A stretch of 64,000 bases of DNA from Pelagibacteraceae bacterium AG-422-I02 (GTDB taxonomy: Bacteria; Pseudomonadota; Alphaproteobacteria; Pelagibacterales; Pelagibacteraceae), in assembly GCA_003213555.1 (NCBI GenBank), contig QCMS01000002.1, forward strand, positions 1 to 64,000, given 5' to 3'. The position numbers and the translations under genes were made by a program. Under the pieces are notes generated by a model. It was not told the DNA's origin. It did no database searches and saw only the letters and a list, made by a program, of their open reading frames with translations. Shown here piece after piece: positions 16,108 through 25,164 of the stretch. How positions within the stretch are numbered: the first letter of the stretch is position 1; every line of letters begins with the position of its first letter.

Positions 16108-17393
16108 TAATTTGAAAAACCGTATTTTCTTAATCTTACATCACCCGTTCGTGCGTGAGCTTCCATTCCTTCGTATCTTGATATCCTTGCACATGCTGCG
16201 CCTACTGTTTTCGTGGACTCTTTGGTCATTCTTTGGAAGCTTAAAGTTTTAATAAATTTACCCACAAATAAACCCCCTGTGTAACGGCCTGCACCTTTTG
16301 TTGGTAAAATATGATTTGTTCCTGAACATTTATCTCCGTAAGCCACAGTTGTTTCTTCACCAATAAACAGTGAGCCATAATTTTTTAATCTTTTGTGATA
16401 CCAGTCTAAATTTTCTGTTTGAACTTCTAAGTGCTCAGGAGCGTACTCATCACTGATTTTTGCTACTTCTTCATCAGTGTCGCAAAGAACAACTTCTCCA
16501 TAGTCCCTCCATGCTGCTTCTGCGTTTGTCCTTGGCACTTCTGGTAAATCAGCAATTAACTCTGGAACTCTTTTCATCACCACTTCAGCAACTCTTTTGC
16601 TCGTTGTGTAAAGCCATGCTGGAGAATTATAACCATGTTCAGCTTGACCTACCAAATCTACCGCAACCATTTCTGCATCAGCTTTGTCGTCTGCAATCAC
16701 CGCAATTTCTGTAGGACCAGCAAATAAATCGATTCCTACTTTTCCAAATAAAATTCTCTTTGCCTCAGCTACAAACTGATTTCCTGGACCAACTATTATA
16801 TCTGCTGGGGGATTTTTAAATAATCCATTAGTCATTGCAGCTACGCCTGGCACTCCACCGAGATTTAGTATGACGTCGGCTCCACATAAATCTGCTGTGT
16901 ATATAATTGTTGGATGTGCACCCACCCCTTCCTTCGGAGGACTGCACGCAATTATGTTTTTTACTCCTGCTACTTTAGCTGTTGTTACACTCATAACAGC
17001 TGAAGCTATGTGAGCATATCTTCCTCCCGGAATATAGCAACCAGCTGTATTGACTGGTACTAATTTTTGACCAGCAAACAGGCCAGGTGAAAGCTCAGTT
17101 TCAAAGTCTTGACCATAATTTTTTAATTGAGCTTCAGCAAATTTTCTAACTCTTTCATGAGAAAACTGAATATCATCTTTTGTTTTTTGATCTATAGTCT
17201 TTTTAATCTCCTCTATTCTTTGTTTAGATACCACGATATCACCATGATATTTGTCAAATTTTTTAGTTAGTTCAATACAAGCTTGTTCTTTATTAGTTTC
17301 AATGTCTTTAAGTAAACCCTTTACGATTTCTGTAGTTTTCGTGTCATCCGTGGAAGATGTTTTAGGAGATTTTTTTAAATATTTAATTGCCAT
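16107..17393 (-). CDS. hpsN: Histidinol dehydrogenase homologue, probable sulfopropanediol 3-dehydrogenase (HpsN type)
   Basis: 428 residues of the HisD superfamily. Conserved zinc and catalytic positions are visible: GQAEHGYNSPAWL (Gln, His), YAPEHLEV (Glu-His base), YGDKCSGTNHILPT (Asp) and MEAHARTGDVR (His). There is no histidine-biosynthesis neighbour. Instead it overlaps a DctM gene by 11 bases and adjoins an alcohol dehydrogenase gene. HpsN oxidises (R)-2,3-dihydroxypropane-1-sulfonate to (R)-sulfolactate in two NAD steps, and SuyAB-like genes that would use the product lie 11 kb away. The family call is firm and the sulfonate substrate is an inference. A true HisD would normally sit in or near his genes. 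Confidence 0.8.
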   Translation of the reverse strand: MAIKYLKKSPKTSSTDDTKTTEIVKGLLKDIETNKEQACIELTKKFDKYHGDIVVSKQRIEEIKKTIDQKTKDDIQFSHERVRKFAEAQLKNYGQDFETELSPGLFAGQKLVPVNTAGCYIPGGRYAHIASAVMSVTTAKVAGVKNIIACSPPKEGVGAHPTIIYTADLCGADVILNLGGVPGVAAMTNGLFKNPPADIIVGPGNQFVAEAKRILFGKVGIDLFAGPTEIAVIADDKADAEMVAVDLVGQAEHGYNSPAWLYTTSKRVAEVVMKRVPELIADLPEVPRTNAEAAWRDYGEVVLCDTDEEVAKISDEYAPEHLEVQTENLDWYHKRLKNYGSLFIGEETTVAYGDKCSGTNHILPTKGAGRYTGGLFVGKFIKTLSFQRMTKESTKTVGAACARISRYEGMEAHARTGDVRLRKYGFSN

Positions 17394-18717
17394 ATAATAA
17401 TGTTGGTAACCACAACGCTATCTGTGGAAATACTACTATTAATATCAATCCAATAATTTGCAATACCATAAATTGCATCATACCAAAATAAATGTCTTTT
17501 AGGTCCCACTCAGGCACCACACCTTTTAAAAAATACGCTGATAACGCCACAGGTGGTGACAACCAGGCGGTTTGTAGATTGACTGCCACTAAGATAGCAA
17601 ACCAAGTTAAATTAAATCCTAAAGCTTCTACTAATGGTAAAATTATTGGAATAATAATCATAACGATTGGTACCCATTCTAATGGCCAGCCTAATAAAAA
17701 AATCATAACCATAATCATTGCTAGTATTAAATATTTGTTCATTTCTAAACCTAGTAAAAATTCAGTAAGTAAAGTAGGCGTACCTAATCTGGCGAATACA
17801 GCGCCAAAAAAATTAGAAGCAGCTACTAGAACCATAATAAGTGCTGTAATTTCTAAAGTTTTTACTAAAGCCTCTTGTAATTTAGGTAATGTTAATTTTT
17901 TATATGCAAGAGATAATAAAAGCGCTCCCATCGCACCGCACCCTGCAGCCTCTGTGGGTGTAGCAAATCCAAATAATATACTTCCAAGTGCTGCAAAAAC
18001 TAAAGCTGCTGGCGGAACTAATCCTAGAAAAAATTCAATCCAAACTTTTGTCATACTTGTAGCCCTCATATCTTCTGGAAGAGGTGGTCCAAGATTTGGA
18101 TTCATCATACATCTAATTGTTGTGTAAGCTGCGTACAATGTTGCTAGAAGGATGCCTGGAAAAATAGCTGCCGCAAATAAATCAATAACAGGAATTTCCA
18201 TTATTGGGCCCATAACAACTAACATAATGCTCGGAGGAATAAGTATTCCTAGTGTACCTCCAGCTGTAATAGTTCCAGCTGCCAATCTAACGTCGTAACC
18301 TGATCTATTCATCGATTTAGCTGCCATAATTCCTAAAATCGTTACTGAAGCTCCAACTATTCCTGTCGCTGCAGCAAAAATTACAGAAACAAATAAAACA
18401 GCGTAATAAAGTGATCCTCTTACTCTAGCTAACATAAGTTGGAATGCTGAGAACAACCTTTCCATCAAACCAGCTTGCTCCATCATAATTCCCATAAAGA
18501 CAAAGAGTGGGACGGCGGCAAGAGTTTGTTCGGTCATCACCATCGAAAATTGTAAGGTCATTAGATAGAATACAAGTTTTCCAAACCCTAAATAACCAAA
18601 TACAAATCCTAAAAATATTAATGTAAATGAAATAGGAAATCCTACAAATATAGCAAAAAGCATTACTCCAACTAAAATAAACCCTAAAACTGCTGGATCA
18701 ATTAGTTCGGCGATCAT
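17383..18717 (-). CDS. TRAP transporter large permease subunit (DctM)
   Basis: 444 residues with about 12 hydrophobic helices. The DctM family signatures GASVTILGIMAAKSM and GGTLGILIPPSIMLV are present. It forms the sodium-driven membrane channel with the small subunit encoded just upstream (4-base overlap). It overlaps the HpsN-like gene by 11 bases, so transport and oxidation are in one transcript. The substrate is inferred to be a small hydroxy-sulfonate. Confidence 0.93.
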   Translation of the reverse strand: MIAELIDPAVLGFILVGVMLFAIFVGFPISFTLIFLGFVFGYLGFGKLVFYLMTLQFSMVMTEQTLAAVPLFVFMGIMMEQAGLMERLFSAFQLMLARVRGSLYYAVLFVSVIFAAATGIVGASVTILGIMAAKSMNRSGYDVRLAAGTITAGGTLGILIPPSIMLVVMGPIMEIPVIDLFAAAIFPGILLATLYAAYTTIRCMMNPNLGPPLPEDMRATSMTKVWIEFFLGLVPPAALVFAALGSILFGFATPTEAAGCGAMGALLLSLAYKKLTLPKLQEALVKTLEITALIMVLVAASNFFGAVFARLGTPTLLTEFLLGLEMNKYLILAMIMVMIFLLGWPLEWVPIVMIIIPIILPLVEALGFNLTWFAILVAVNLQTAWLSPPVALSAYFLKGVVPEWDLKDIYFGMMQFMVLQIIGLILIVVFPQIALWLPTLLYGN

Positions 18718-19328
18718 TTACTTTCCCCTGGCCATTCACCTTTTTTTGCAGCCCAGTAACTTTTTAATAATTCCGAGATACCTTGAATTAAAAGAAATAT
18801 TATACCTATTAATAAACACGATTTTATGGGCCACATAAACGGCATCCAAGTTGTGTCCATTCCCCTTTCGCCCCTTCGAATTGACTCTTCAACATAACCA
18901 ATAGTCATGTAAAGAAAGACTATTAAGCCAGGGAAATAAAATAAAATATATAACCAAAAATCTACAAGACCTTGATTTTTAGTTTTAAAATTTCTGTATA
19001 AAAAATCTGCTCTGATGTGAACTCCTTTGGAAAGAGCATATCCTGCTCCTAACATGAATAAGGACCCGTATAAAAAACGACTAATGTCATAGGCCCAAAT
19101 AGTTGGAGCTAAAAATAATTTTCTCATAATAACTTCATAAGTCATTGCAAAAATTAACGGTATAAGGATCCAACAAACCACATTACCTATACGTTTGCTG
19201 AATTTATCTATTGAAGTTATAGTGTTCGCCATCCATGCTGGCATATCGGCTGGCATTTTGCCTGAACTGCCGCGTCTTTCAGTAATCATTTCATCTGAAA
19301 TGTCTATTTTTGATGGCTTGTCATTCAT
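18714..19328 (-). CDS. TRAP transporter small permease subunit (DctQ)
   Basis: 204 residues with four predicted helices and the family segment YEVIMRKLFLAPTIWAYD near residue 65, followed by LGAGYALSKGVHIRADF. About 50 polar residues precede the first helix, a somewhat long N-terminus. An attenuator hairpin separates it from the dctP gene upstream, and it overlaps dctM. Confidence 0.92.
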   Translation of the reverse strand: MNDKPSKIDISDEMITERRGSSGKMPADMPAWMANTITSIDKFSKRIGNVVCWILIPLIFAMTYEVIMRKLFLAPTIWAYDISRFLYGSLFMLGAGYALSKGVHIRADFLYRNFKTKNQGLVDFWLYILFYFPGLIVFLYMTIGYVEESIRRGERGMDTTWMPFMWPIKSCLLIGIIFLLIQGISELLKSYWAAKKGEWPGESK

Positions 19329-19339
19329 AATCTTGTCCT

Positions 19340-19373
19340 AAAAAATTAGAGCGGACTGTTAAGTCCGCTCTAA
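19340..19373 (-). terminator. Intrinsic terminator or attenuator between dctP and dctQ
   Basis: A 12-bp perfect stem (19346-19357 with 19362-19373) and a 4-base loop are followed on the minus strand by six T residues (19345-19340). It sits between the binding protein gene and the membrane subunit genes, the same layout as at 6774-6810. Confidence 0.9.
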
Positions 19374-19394
19374 AATATTTTAATGTTTTGCTTA

Positions 19395-20489
19395 TTACTT
19401 TAATGTCGCCGCGTGAGCCATTCCTAGCTTAGCGTTTGACATTTGAGCACCACTCCAGAATGGTACAGCAATATCAGCAAATTCTTTCATTGAATTGTAA
19501 ACTTTAGCAAAAAATTTATTTTCTGCTGCGTTTTTGTTCAATGTTTTCTTCGCTGCTGCCATATATTCTTTAAAGTAGTCTGTTGGAGTATCTTCTAAAA
19601 TTACTCCGTGCTTAGTAGTTAACTCTCTTAAAGCTTTTCCATTTTCATAGATTCTGTAGCTTAGAGACTTAGCTAATGAAGCGTTTGCAGCTACTTCAAG
19701 AGATTTTTTCTCGTGCTTCGTCATTGCTTTGTAAGTTTTTCCAGTAATATAAAAGTCAGCATTTACCACTACTTGGTGTAAACCTTGTAGGTAATAGTGT
19801 TTTAAAACTTTTTGGAAACCAAAAGTTAAATCTGGTTTCGGACAACACCATTCTGCTGCATCGATAGTACCTGCTTGTAATGCTGGAAGGATATCTCCAC
19901 CACCCATTGCTACAGATGCGATACCGATATCTTTATATGTTTGACCAGGAATTCCTGGAGGTGTTCTGAACTTATATTTTCTAAAGTCAGCCATGTCTTT
20001 AATTGGTTTTGGAAACCAACCTAAAGCTTCTGGACCTACAGGTTGAAGCATAAATCCTTTTATGTCTCTTCCCATTTCTTTCCATAATTGGTCATATAAT
20101 TTTTTTCCACCACCGTACTGAAACCATGATAGAAACGCTAAATTATCTATACCAACTCCACCACCTGCTACTGGCGAACCGAATAACATGGCAGCTGGAT
20201 GATCTCCAGACCAATAGTGTGTCCATGCGAAACCACAATCAATCAATCCTTTATCAACCGCATCTAAAGTCTCTTTTACTCCTACAACAGCACCTGCTGG
20301 TAAAATCTCAAATTTTAAAGATCCATCAGTAAGCTCTGTTACAGTGTCAGTAAAGTCCTTCAACATTTTCACTTCATCAGCTTTAGTGTTAAGAACGGTC
20401 TGACATTTTAGAGTTTTTGCATTCGCTGTATTCATAGAAAATCCTACAAGAACAGCTAAACCAAAAACCACAGATAATAATTTTCTCAT
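19395..20489 (-). CDS. TRAP transporter substrate-binding protein (DctP)
   Basis: 364 residues with a signal peptide (about 24 residues, ending near NTANAKTLK). The DctP fold is marked by LQPVGPEALGWFPKPI, FRKYKFRTPPGIPGQ and the GTIDAAEWCCPKPD pocket region. This version resembles the subgroup annotated for mannitol/chloroaromatic or monocarboxylate ligands, in which ligand assignments are weak. A strong GGGGGAAAT ribosome-binding site precedes the ATG on the minus strand. It is divergent from the GMC flavoprotein gene. Confidence 0.92.
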   Translation of the reverse strand: MRKLLSVVFGLAVLVGFSMNTANAKTLKCQTVLNTKADEVKMLKDFTDTVTELTDGSLKFEILPAGAVVGVKETLDAVDKGLIDCGFAWTHYWSGDHPAAMLFGSPVAGGGVGIDNLAFLSWFQYGGGKKLYDQLWKEMGRDIKGFMLQPVGPEALGWFPKPIKDMADFRKYKFRTPPGIPGQTYKDIGIASVAMGGGDILPALQAGTIDAAEWCCPKPDLTFGFQKVLKHYYLQGLHQVVVNADFYITGKTYKAMTKHEKKSLEVAANASLAKSLSYRIYENGKALRELTTKHGVILEDTPTDYFKEYMAAAKKTLNKNAAENKFFAKVYNSMKEFADIAVPFWSGAQMSNAKLGMAHAATLK

Positions 20490-20629
20490 TATTTCCCCCG
20501 TTTTTTATTAATAAAAAAATAATTAAACCTCTAATGAAATTGAGAGTCAAACCAAACTAGCTAAACCTGAAGTTGTAATTGTCCTATTGGCATATACTAC
20601 TTTACTCAAATATGAGTTAAATTCTATAC
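20490..20629. promoter_or_regulatory. Divergent promoter region between dctP and GMC oxidoreductase genes
   Basis: 140 bases between divergent starts. They hold the dctP Shine-Dalgarno on the minus strand (CCCCCG at about 20495-20500) and AT-rich promoter-like sequence. The segment TTGGCATATACTAC around 20587-20600 could carry the plus-strand promoter. I found no convincing operator palindrome or riboswitch. Confidence 0.4.
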
Positions 20630-22237
20630 ATGGAAAAATTTGATTTTATAATTGTTGGAGCTGGTTCAGCAGGATGTGTACTTGCTAATAGATTAAGTGC
20701 AGATCCAAATAATAAAGTTCTTCTGTTGGAAGCAGGTGGCAAAGATACTTATCCGTGGATCCATATTCCCGTTGGATATTTTAAAACAATGCACAACCCT
20801 AAAGTTGATTGGTGTTTTCACACTGAAAAAGATGAAACTATGAACAACAGATCTATTAGATATCCTAGAGGAAAAACTTTAGGAGGAAGTTCTTCTATTA
20901 ATGGACTTCTTTGGATTAGAGGTCAAAGTAATGATTATGATAATTGGAGACAACAAGGCAACACTGGCTGGGGTTGGGATGATATTTTCCCTTATTTTTT
21001 AAAATCAGAAAATAACGAACTTGGTCCTAATGAATTTCATAATGACAAAGGTCCAATTACTGTTTCAAATAAGAAAATAAATTTAGACATGTTAGAAGAA
21101 TTTCAAAATGCTGCTGAAGAAACGGGAATTCCTAGAACAGAAGATTTTAATACAGGAGATAATTTTGGTATCGGTTATTTTCAGTTTACTACAAGTAGAA
21201 ATAAATTATTAAAATTACGTTGTAGTGCTGCTAAAGGATATTTAAATCCAATAAAACATAGATCAAATTTAAAGATTGTTACCAAAGCTCATGTACAGAA
21301 AATTAATTTTGAAGGGAAAAAAGCAACCGGTGTAAGCTATTATCAAAAAGAAAAAGTAATTACAGTTAAAGCTAACAGAGAAGTAATTTTATCAGCAGGT
21401 TCTATCGGTTCCCCGCATATTTTACAAGTTTCTGGTATTGGTGACGCAGATAAATTGAAAAAACACGGCATTGATACTATTCATGAATTAAAAGGTGTAG
21501 GAAAAAACCTGCAGGATCATTTAATGTTTAGACCTGTATATAAAGTGAAGAATTTGAAATCTTTAAATAGTAAAATTAATAGTCTTATTGGTAATTTCTT
21601 TATTGGATTGGAGTATATTTTTAAACAAAGTGGTCCTATGACTATGGGTGCAAGTCAAGTATGTGGTTTTGTAAAGAGTGATCCTTCAAGAGCAACTCCA
21701 AATTTACAATTTCACGTTCAACCAATAAGTACAGATATTTTAGGGGCAACTAAAATGCATGACTTTGATGGGATAACTCCTACCATAGCTAATGTAAGAC
21801 CAACTAGTAGAGGAGAAATCAATATAGCAAGTAATGACAGTAGAGATAATCCTAAAATTAAAATGAATTACTTGTCTACTCAAGATGATAGAGATGTTGC
21901 AGCTAAAGCGCTAAAAATCGTGAGAAATATAATGCTGAATACTGAAACATTTAAAAAATATGAACCTGAAGAATATAGACCAGGTTCACACATCACTGAC
22001 GATGAAGAATTAGTAAAAGCTGCTAGTGATCATGCACAAACCATTTTTCATCCTGTTGGAACTTGCAAAATGGGTAAAGGAGACGAAGCTGTGGTTAACG
22101 ATAAATTGCAAGCTCATGGAATACAAAATTTAAGAGTTGTAGATGCATCTATTATGCCCAATATAACCTCAGGGAATACTAATGCACCGACAATAATGAT
22201 TGCAGAAAAAGCCTCAGACATGATACTTAACAAGTAA
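20630..22237 (+). CDS. GMC-family flavoprotein dehydrogenase (choline/alcohol/isethionate DH-like)
   Basis: 535 residues, full length. An N-terminal FAD-binding [14 protein letters not shown] signature 1 region [13 protein letters not shown], signature 2 [15 protein letters not shown] and the C-terminal catalytic HPVGTCKMG (His) with [15 protein letters not shown] (Asn) are all visible. It oxidises a primary or secondary alcohol and passes electrons to the respiratory chain. Its position opposite a TRAP transporter and near xsc makes isethionate dehydrogenase (IseJ-like) a candidate, but choline- and general alcohol dehydrogenases of this family look alike. Confidence 0.88.
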   Translation: MEKFDFIIVGAGSAGCVLANRLSADPNNKVLLLEAGGKDTYPWIHIPVGYFKTMHNPKVDWCFHTEKDETMNNRSIRYPRGKTLGGSSSINGLLWIRGQSNDYDNWRQQGNTGWGWDDIFPYFLKSENNELGPNEFHNDKGPITVSNKKINLDMLEEFQNAAEETGIPRTEDFNTGDNFGIGYFQFTTSRNKLLKLRCSAAKGYLNPIKHRSNLKIVTKAHVQKINFEGKKATGVSYYQKEKVITVKANREVILSAGSIGSPHILQVSGIGDADKLKKHGIDTIHELKGVGKNLQDHLMFRPVYKVKNLKSLNSKINSLIGNFFIGLEYIFKQSGPMTMGASQVCGFVKSDPSRATPNLQFHVQPISTDILGATKMHDFDGITPTIANVRPTSRGEINIASNDSRDNPKIKMNYLSTQDDRDVAAKALKIVRNIMLNTETFKKYEPEEYRPGSHITDDEELVKAASDHAQTIFHPVGTCKMGKGDEAVVNDKLQAHGIQNLRVVDASIMPNITSGNTNAPTIMIAEKASDMILNK

Positions 22238-22239
22238 TC

Positions 22240-22833
22240 ATGCTTGCAGAATTATTTACTCCTGAACAAATAACTATATTAACTCAAATTATTTTCATTG
22301 ACCTTGTCTTAGCGGGTGACAATGCAATTATAATAGGTATGGTGGCTTCTAAGTTTCCACCTGATCAAAGAAAAAAAGTTATTTTTTGGGGTATCGGAGG
22401 GGCTATAACTTTACGAATTATTTTAACCTTACTCACAGCCTACTTATTGCAAATTACAGGTTTAAGGCTAATTGGAGGAATTTTATTATTATATATTGTC
22501 TACAAACTTTATGTTGATGTAATTAAAGGTGCTTCAAAAGAAGAGAATGTAAAAGTTGATAATTCAAGTTTTCTTAAAGCAATTTGGACTGTGCTTTTAG
22601 CTGACTTCACTATGAGTTTAGATAATGTTCTTGGTGTTGCGGGTGCTGCTGGCCATCATTATCATTTATTGATTTTTGGATTAGTTCTATCAATTATATT
22701 AATGGCTGTTGCAGCAAATCTTATTTCAACCTGGATTAAAAAATATAAATGGATTGCATGGTTAGGATTGTTGGCAATTTTAATTGTTGCTATTGAATTG
22801 ATATATACAGATATTAAAACCTTAGTATTTTAA
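22240..22833 (+). CDS. TerC family integral membrane protein
   Basis: 197 residues with about six helices. Conserved acidic membrane motifs are DLVLAGDNAIIIG in the first helix and ADFTMSLDNVLGVAG in the fourth, typical of TerC/YjbE-type proteins implicated in metal ion (for example manganese or calcium) export. It starts 2 bases after the GMC gene and overlaps the SDR gene start by one base. The role in this operon is not obvious. Confidence 0.88.
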   Translation: MLAELFTPEQITILTQIIFIDLVLAGDNAIIIGMVASKFPPDQRKKVIFWGIGGAITLRIILTLLTAYLLQITGLRLIGGILLLYIVYKLYVDVIKGASKEENVKVDNSSFLKAIWTVLLADFTMSLDNVLGVAGAAGHHYHLLIFGLVLSIILMAVAANLISTWIKKYKWIAWLGLLAILIVAIELIYTDIKTLVF

Positions 22834-23597
22834 TGTTAAAAAAAATAAATCTTAAAAATAAAACTGCTCTTGTAACTGGAGCAGGCAAAGGTCTTGGTAA
22901 AGCTTGTGCAATAGCTTTGGCTGAAGCAGGGGCAAAAGTAGTTATATTAAGTAGAACGAAATCTGACCTTGTTAAAGTAAGCAAGATTATAAAAAAAACT
23001 AAAGGTTCAAGTCAATTATTTGTTTGTGATGTAACAAATTTAGATGATTTAAAAAAAATTTTAAGAAAAATCAGTCGATTGGATATTTTAGTAAACAACG
23101 CTGGAAATAATAGACCTCAACATTTTACAAAAGTTAGTCAAGAAAATATGGAGTACTTAACTAATCTGAATATGAAAGCTGCATTTAATGTTGCCCAACT
23201 ATGTTCTCAAAAAATGGTAAAAGCAAAAAATAGAAAAAAAATTGGAGGGTCTATAATTCATATGTCTTCACAATTGGGTCGGGTTGGTTGCGAAGGGCGA
23301 AATGTTTACAACATGAATAAATTTGGAGTAGAAGGCCTTTCCAGAGGCATGGCATGCGAATTAGCTCCTTACAATATAAGAGTAAATACCATTTGTCCTA
23401 CATTTGTTGAGACACCAATGGTTAAGAAGTTTTTCAAAAATAAAAAATTCAAAAATAAAATGCTTAAAAATATTCCATTGGGAAGAGTTGCAAAAGAAAG
23501 TGATGTTGCAACTGCTGTATCATTTTTAGCTGCTGACTCGTCTGAAATGATTACAGGAACATCTTTATTAGTTGATGGAGGGTGGACAGCACAGTAA
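22833..23597 (+). CDS. Short-chain dehydrogenase/reductase, first of a tandem pair
   Basis: 254 residues. The classical SDR motifs are GAGKGLG (cofactor), NNAGN, catalytic Ser in HMSSQLG and the YNMNK Tyr-Lys pair. It ends with a typical SDR strand (LLVDGGWTAQ). It is followed, with overlap, by a paralogue of nearly the same length and the same ending GGWTA, indicating a local duplication. The substrate is unknown. In this sulfonate context a hydroxysulfonate 2-dehydrogenase or an epimerising pair is possible. Confidence 0.88.
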   Translation: MLKKINLKNKTALVTGAGKGLGKACAIALAEAGAKVVILSRTKSDLVKVSKIIKKTKGSSQLFVCDVTNLDDLKKILRKISRLDILVNNAGNNRPQHFTKVSQENMEYLTNLNMKAAFNVAQLCSQKMVKAKNRKKIGGSIIHMSSQLGRVGCEGRNVYNMNKFGVEGLSRGMACELAPYNIRVNTICPTFVETPMVKKFFKNKKFKNKMLKNIPLGRVAKESDVATAVSFLAADSSEMITGTSLLVDGGWTAQ

Positions 23598-24361
23598 TGG
23601 GAATATTTCTTAAAGATATAAATTTAAAAGGCAAAACAGCTCTAATTACTGGTGCTACTAAAGGTATAGGTAGAGGTACGGCTATAGCTATAGCTGAGGC
23701 AGGTGGAAATGTAATAGCTATTGGGAGAAATCAATCAGAACTTAACACTTTGGAGAAAGAAATTAAAAAATTTAAAGTTAAATACTTACCATTTAATTGT
23801 GATGTTAATGACTATAATCGAATAAAATCTTTTATAACTAAACTTAAGCAGCTTGACATTTTAGTTAATAATGCTGGAACTAATATTCCAGAGCCTTTTT
23901 TAAATGTTAAAAAATCCTCAATGGAGACTTTATTAAACGTAAATACTAAAGCAGTTTTTAATGTTGCTCAACTTTGTGCTAATCAAATTATTAGATTAAA
24001 AAGAAAAAGTGGTTCAATTATAAATATTTCTTCTATTTTTGGACATGTAGCTGGGCAAAAAAGAACTGTTTATAGTATGACTAAATTTGGTGTTGAGGGA
24101 TTAACTAAAGGTATGGCGCTAGATTTAGCTAAATATAATATAAGAGTTAATAGCGTTTGCCCTAATATAGTTTTAACTCCAAGAACAAAAAAATATTTTG
24201 CTGACAAAAAGTACAATAAATACGTTAAAGAGAATACCCCAATAAATAAAGTCGTTACAGTAAGTGATGTTGCAACTTCAATAACTTTTCTAGCATCTGA
24301 GGCGGCTTCAATGATCACTGGAACATCAATCGTTATTGACGGGGGCTGGACTGCAAAATGA
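23597..24361 (+). CDS. Short-chain dehydrogenase/reductase, second of a tandem pair
   Basis: The start at 23597 (TAATG overlapping the previous stop) is preferred over the ATG at 23582, because MGIFLKDINLKGK aligns with the paralogue's N-terminus. Motifs are GATKGIG, NNAGT, ISSIFG and YSMTK, a complete SDR catalytic set. It resembles the preceding SDR throughout, including GLTKGMALDLA and the C-terminal VIDGGWTAK. It overlaps the peptidase gene by 4 bases (ATGA). The two enzymes may act on opposite enantiomers or successive steps, which is an inference only. Confidence 0.88.
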   Translation: MGIFLKDINLKGKTALITGATKGIGRGTAIAIAEAGGNVIAIGRNQSELNTLEKEIKKFKVKYLPFNCDVNDYNRIKSFITKLKQLDILVNNAGTNIPEPFLNVKKSSMETLLNVNTKAVFNVAQLCANQIIRLKRKSGSIINISSIFGHVAGQKRTVYSMTKFGVEGLTKGMALDLAKYNIRVNSVCPNIVLTPRTKKYFADKKYNKYVKENTPINKVVTVSDVATSITFLASEAASMITGTSIVIDGGWTAK

Positions 24362-25164
24362 GATTTATATTTTTATTTTTAATATTTTTATTTAATTACC
24401 AATATTTAGGTGCTGTAGAATTTTTTGGAAAATTTGAACAAGGTTCTTTTATTTTAGGAAAAATAAAACCAAATTCTAAGGTAAAAATAGACAATAAAAA
24501 AATCAGAGTTTCTAAAGATGGGTTCTTTGCTTTTGGTTTAGACAGAGATAGAAAAAATAATGTTATTATTGTTATTAAAGAAGATGGAAAAACAAAAACA
24601 ATTGAAAAAAAAGTTTTAAAAAGAAAATATAAAATTCAGAGAATAGATGGCCTACCATCAAAACAAGTAACACCACCTCCTGAAGTGTATGATCGAATTA
24701 AAAAAGATAATATTTTAATTGGTAAAGCAAGATCGATTGATACTGCTTATGATTTTTTTAAAGACAAATTTATCTACCCAATTGACAAATATATAATAAC
24801 TGGTGTTTATGGTAGTCAAAGAATTTTAAATGGTAAACCTAGAAGACCGCATTATGGGATAGATTTTCATGCTCCGGAAGGAACGCCCGTAAAAGCAATG
24901 ATGAATGGTGAGGTGACTTTAGTAGAAAATGATATGTATTTTACTGGGGGAACGATAATATTTGATCATGGCCATGGTATAAGCACATTATACATGCACA
25001 TGAAAGATATTCATGTAAAAGTTGGCCAAAAAATAAGACAAGGTCAAATTGTTGGAACCTTAGGTCAAAGTGGAAGAGCAACGGGTCCCCATTTAGATAT
25101 TAGGCTTAACTGGTTCAATGTAAAATTAGATCCAAAAACTATTTTAGATAAAAAATATGATTGA
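24358..25164 (+). CDS. Secreted M23-family metallopeptidase (LytM-like)
   Basis: 268 residues. A signal peptide at the N-terminus (hydrophobic to about residue 20) is followed by a Lys-rich beta domain. The C-terminal peptidase M23 domain (about 145-265) has HYGIDFHAPEGTP (zinc His and Asp) and the HLDIRL motif (zinc His). These enzymes cut peptidoglycan cross-links or, when degenerate, regulate amidases; here the key ligands are present. It acts in the periplasm. It overlaps both neighbours, so it is translationally coupled, but its function is unrelated to the SDR genes. Confidence 0.9.
   Translation: MRFIFLFLIFLFNYQYLGAVEFFGKFEQGSFILGKIKPNSKVKIDNKKIRVSKDGFFAFGLDRDRKNNVIIVIKEDGKTKTIEKKVLKRKYKIQRIDGLPSKQVTPPPEVYDRIKKDNILIGKARSIDTAYDFFKDKFIYPIDKYIITGVYGSQRILNGKPRRPHYGIDFHAPEGTPVKAMMNGEVTLVENDMYFTGGTIIFDHGHGISTLYMHMKDIHVKVGQKIRQGQIVGTLGQSGRATGPHLDIRLNWFNVKLDPKTILDKKYD

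Noticed and set aside
16107-17393. Reading the HisD homologue as histidine biosynthesis HisD
   Set aside because: No his genes surround it and it overlaps a TRAP transporter gene; hisI elsewhere in the window is also isolated, so this is not excluded absolutely, but HpsN type fits better.
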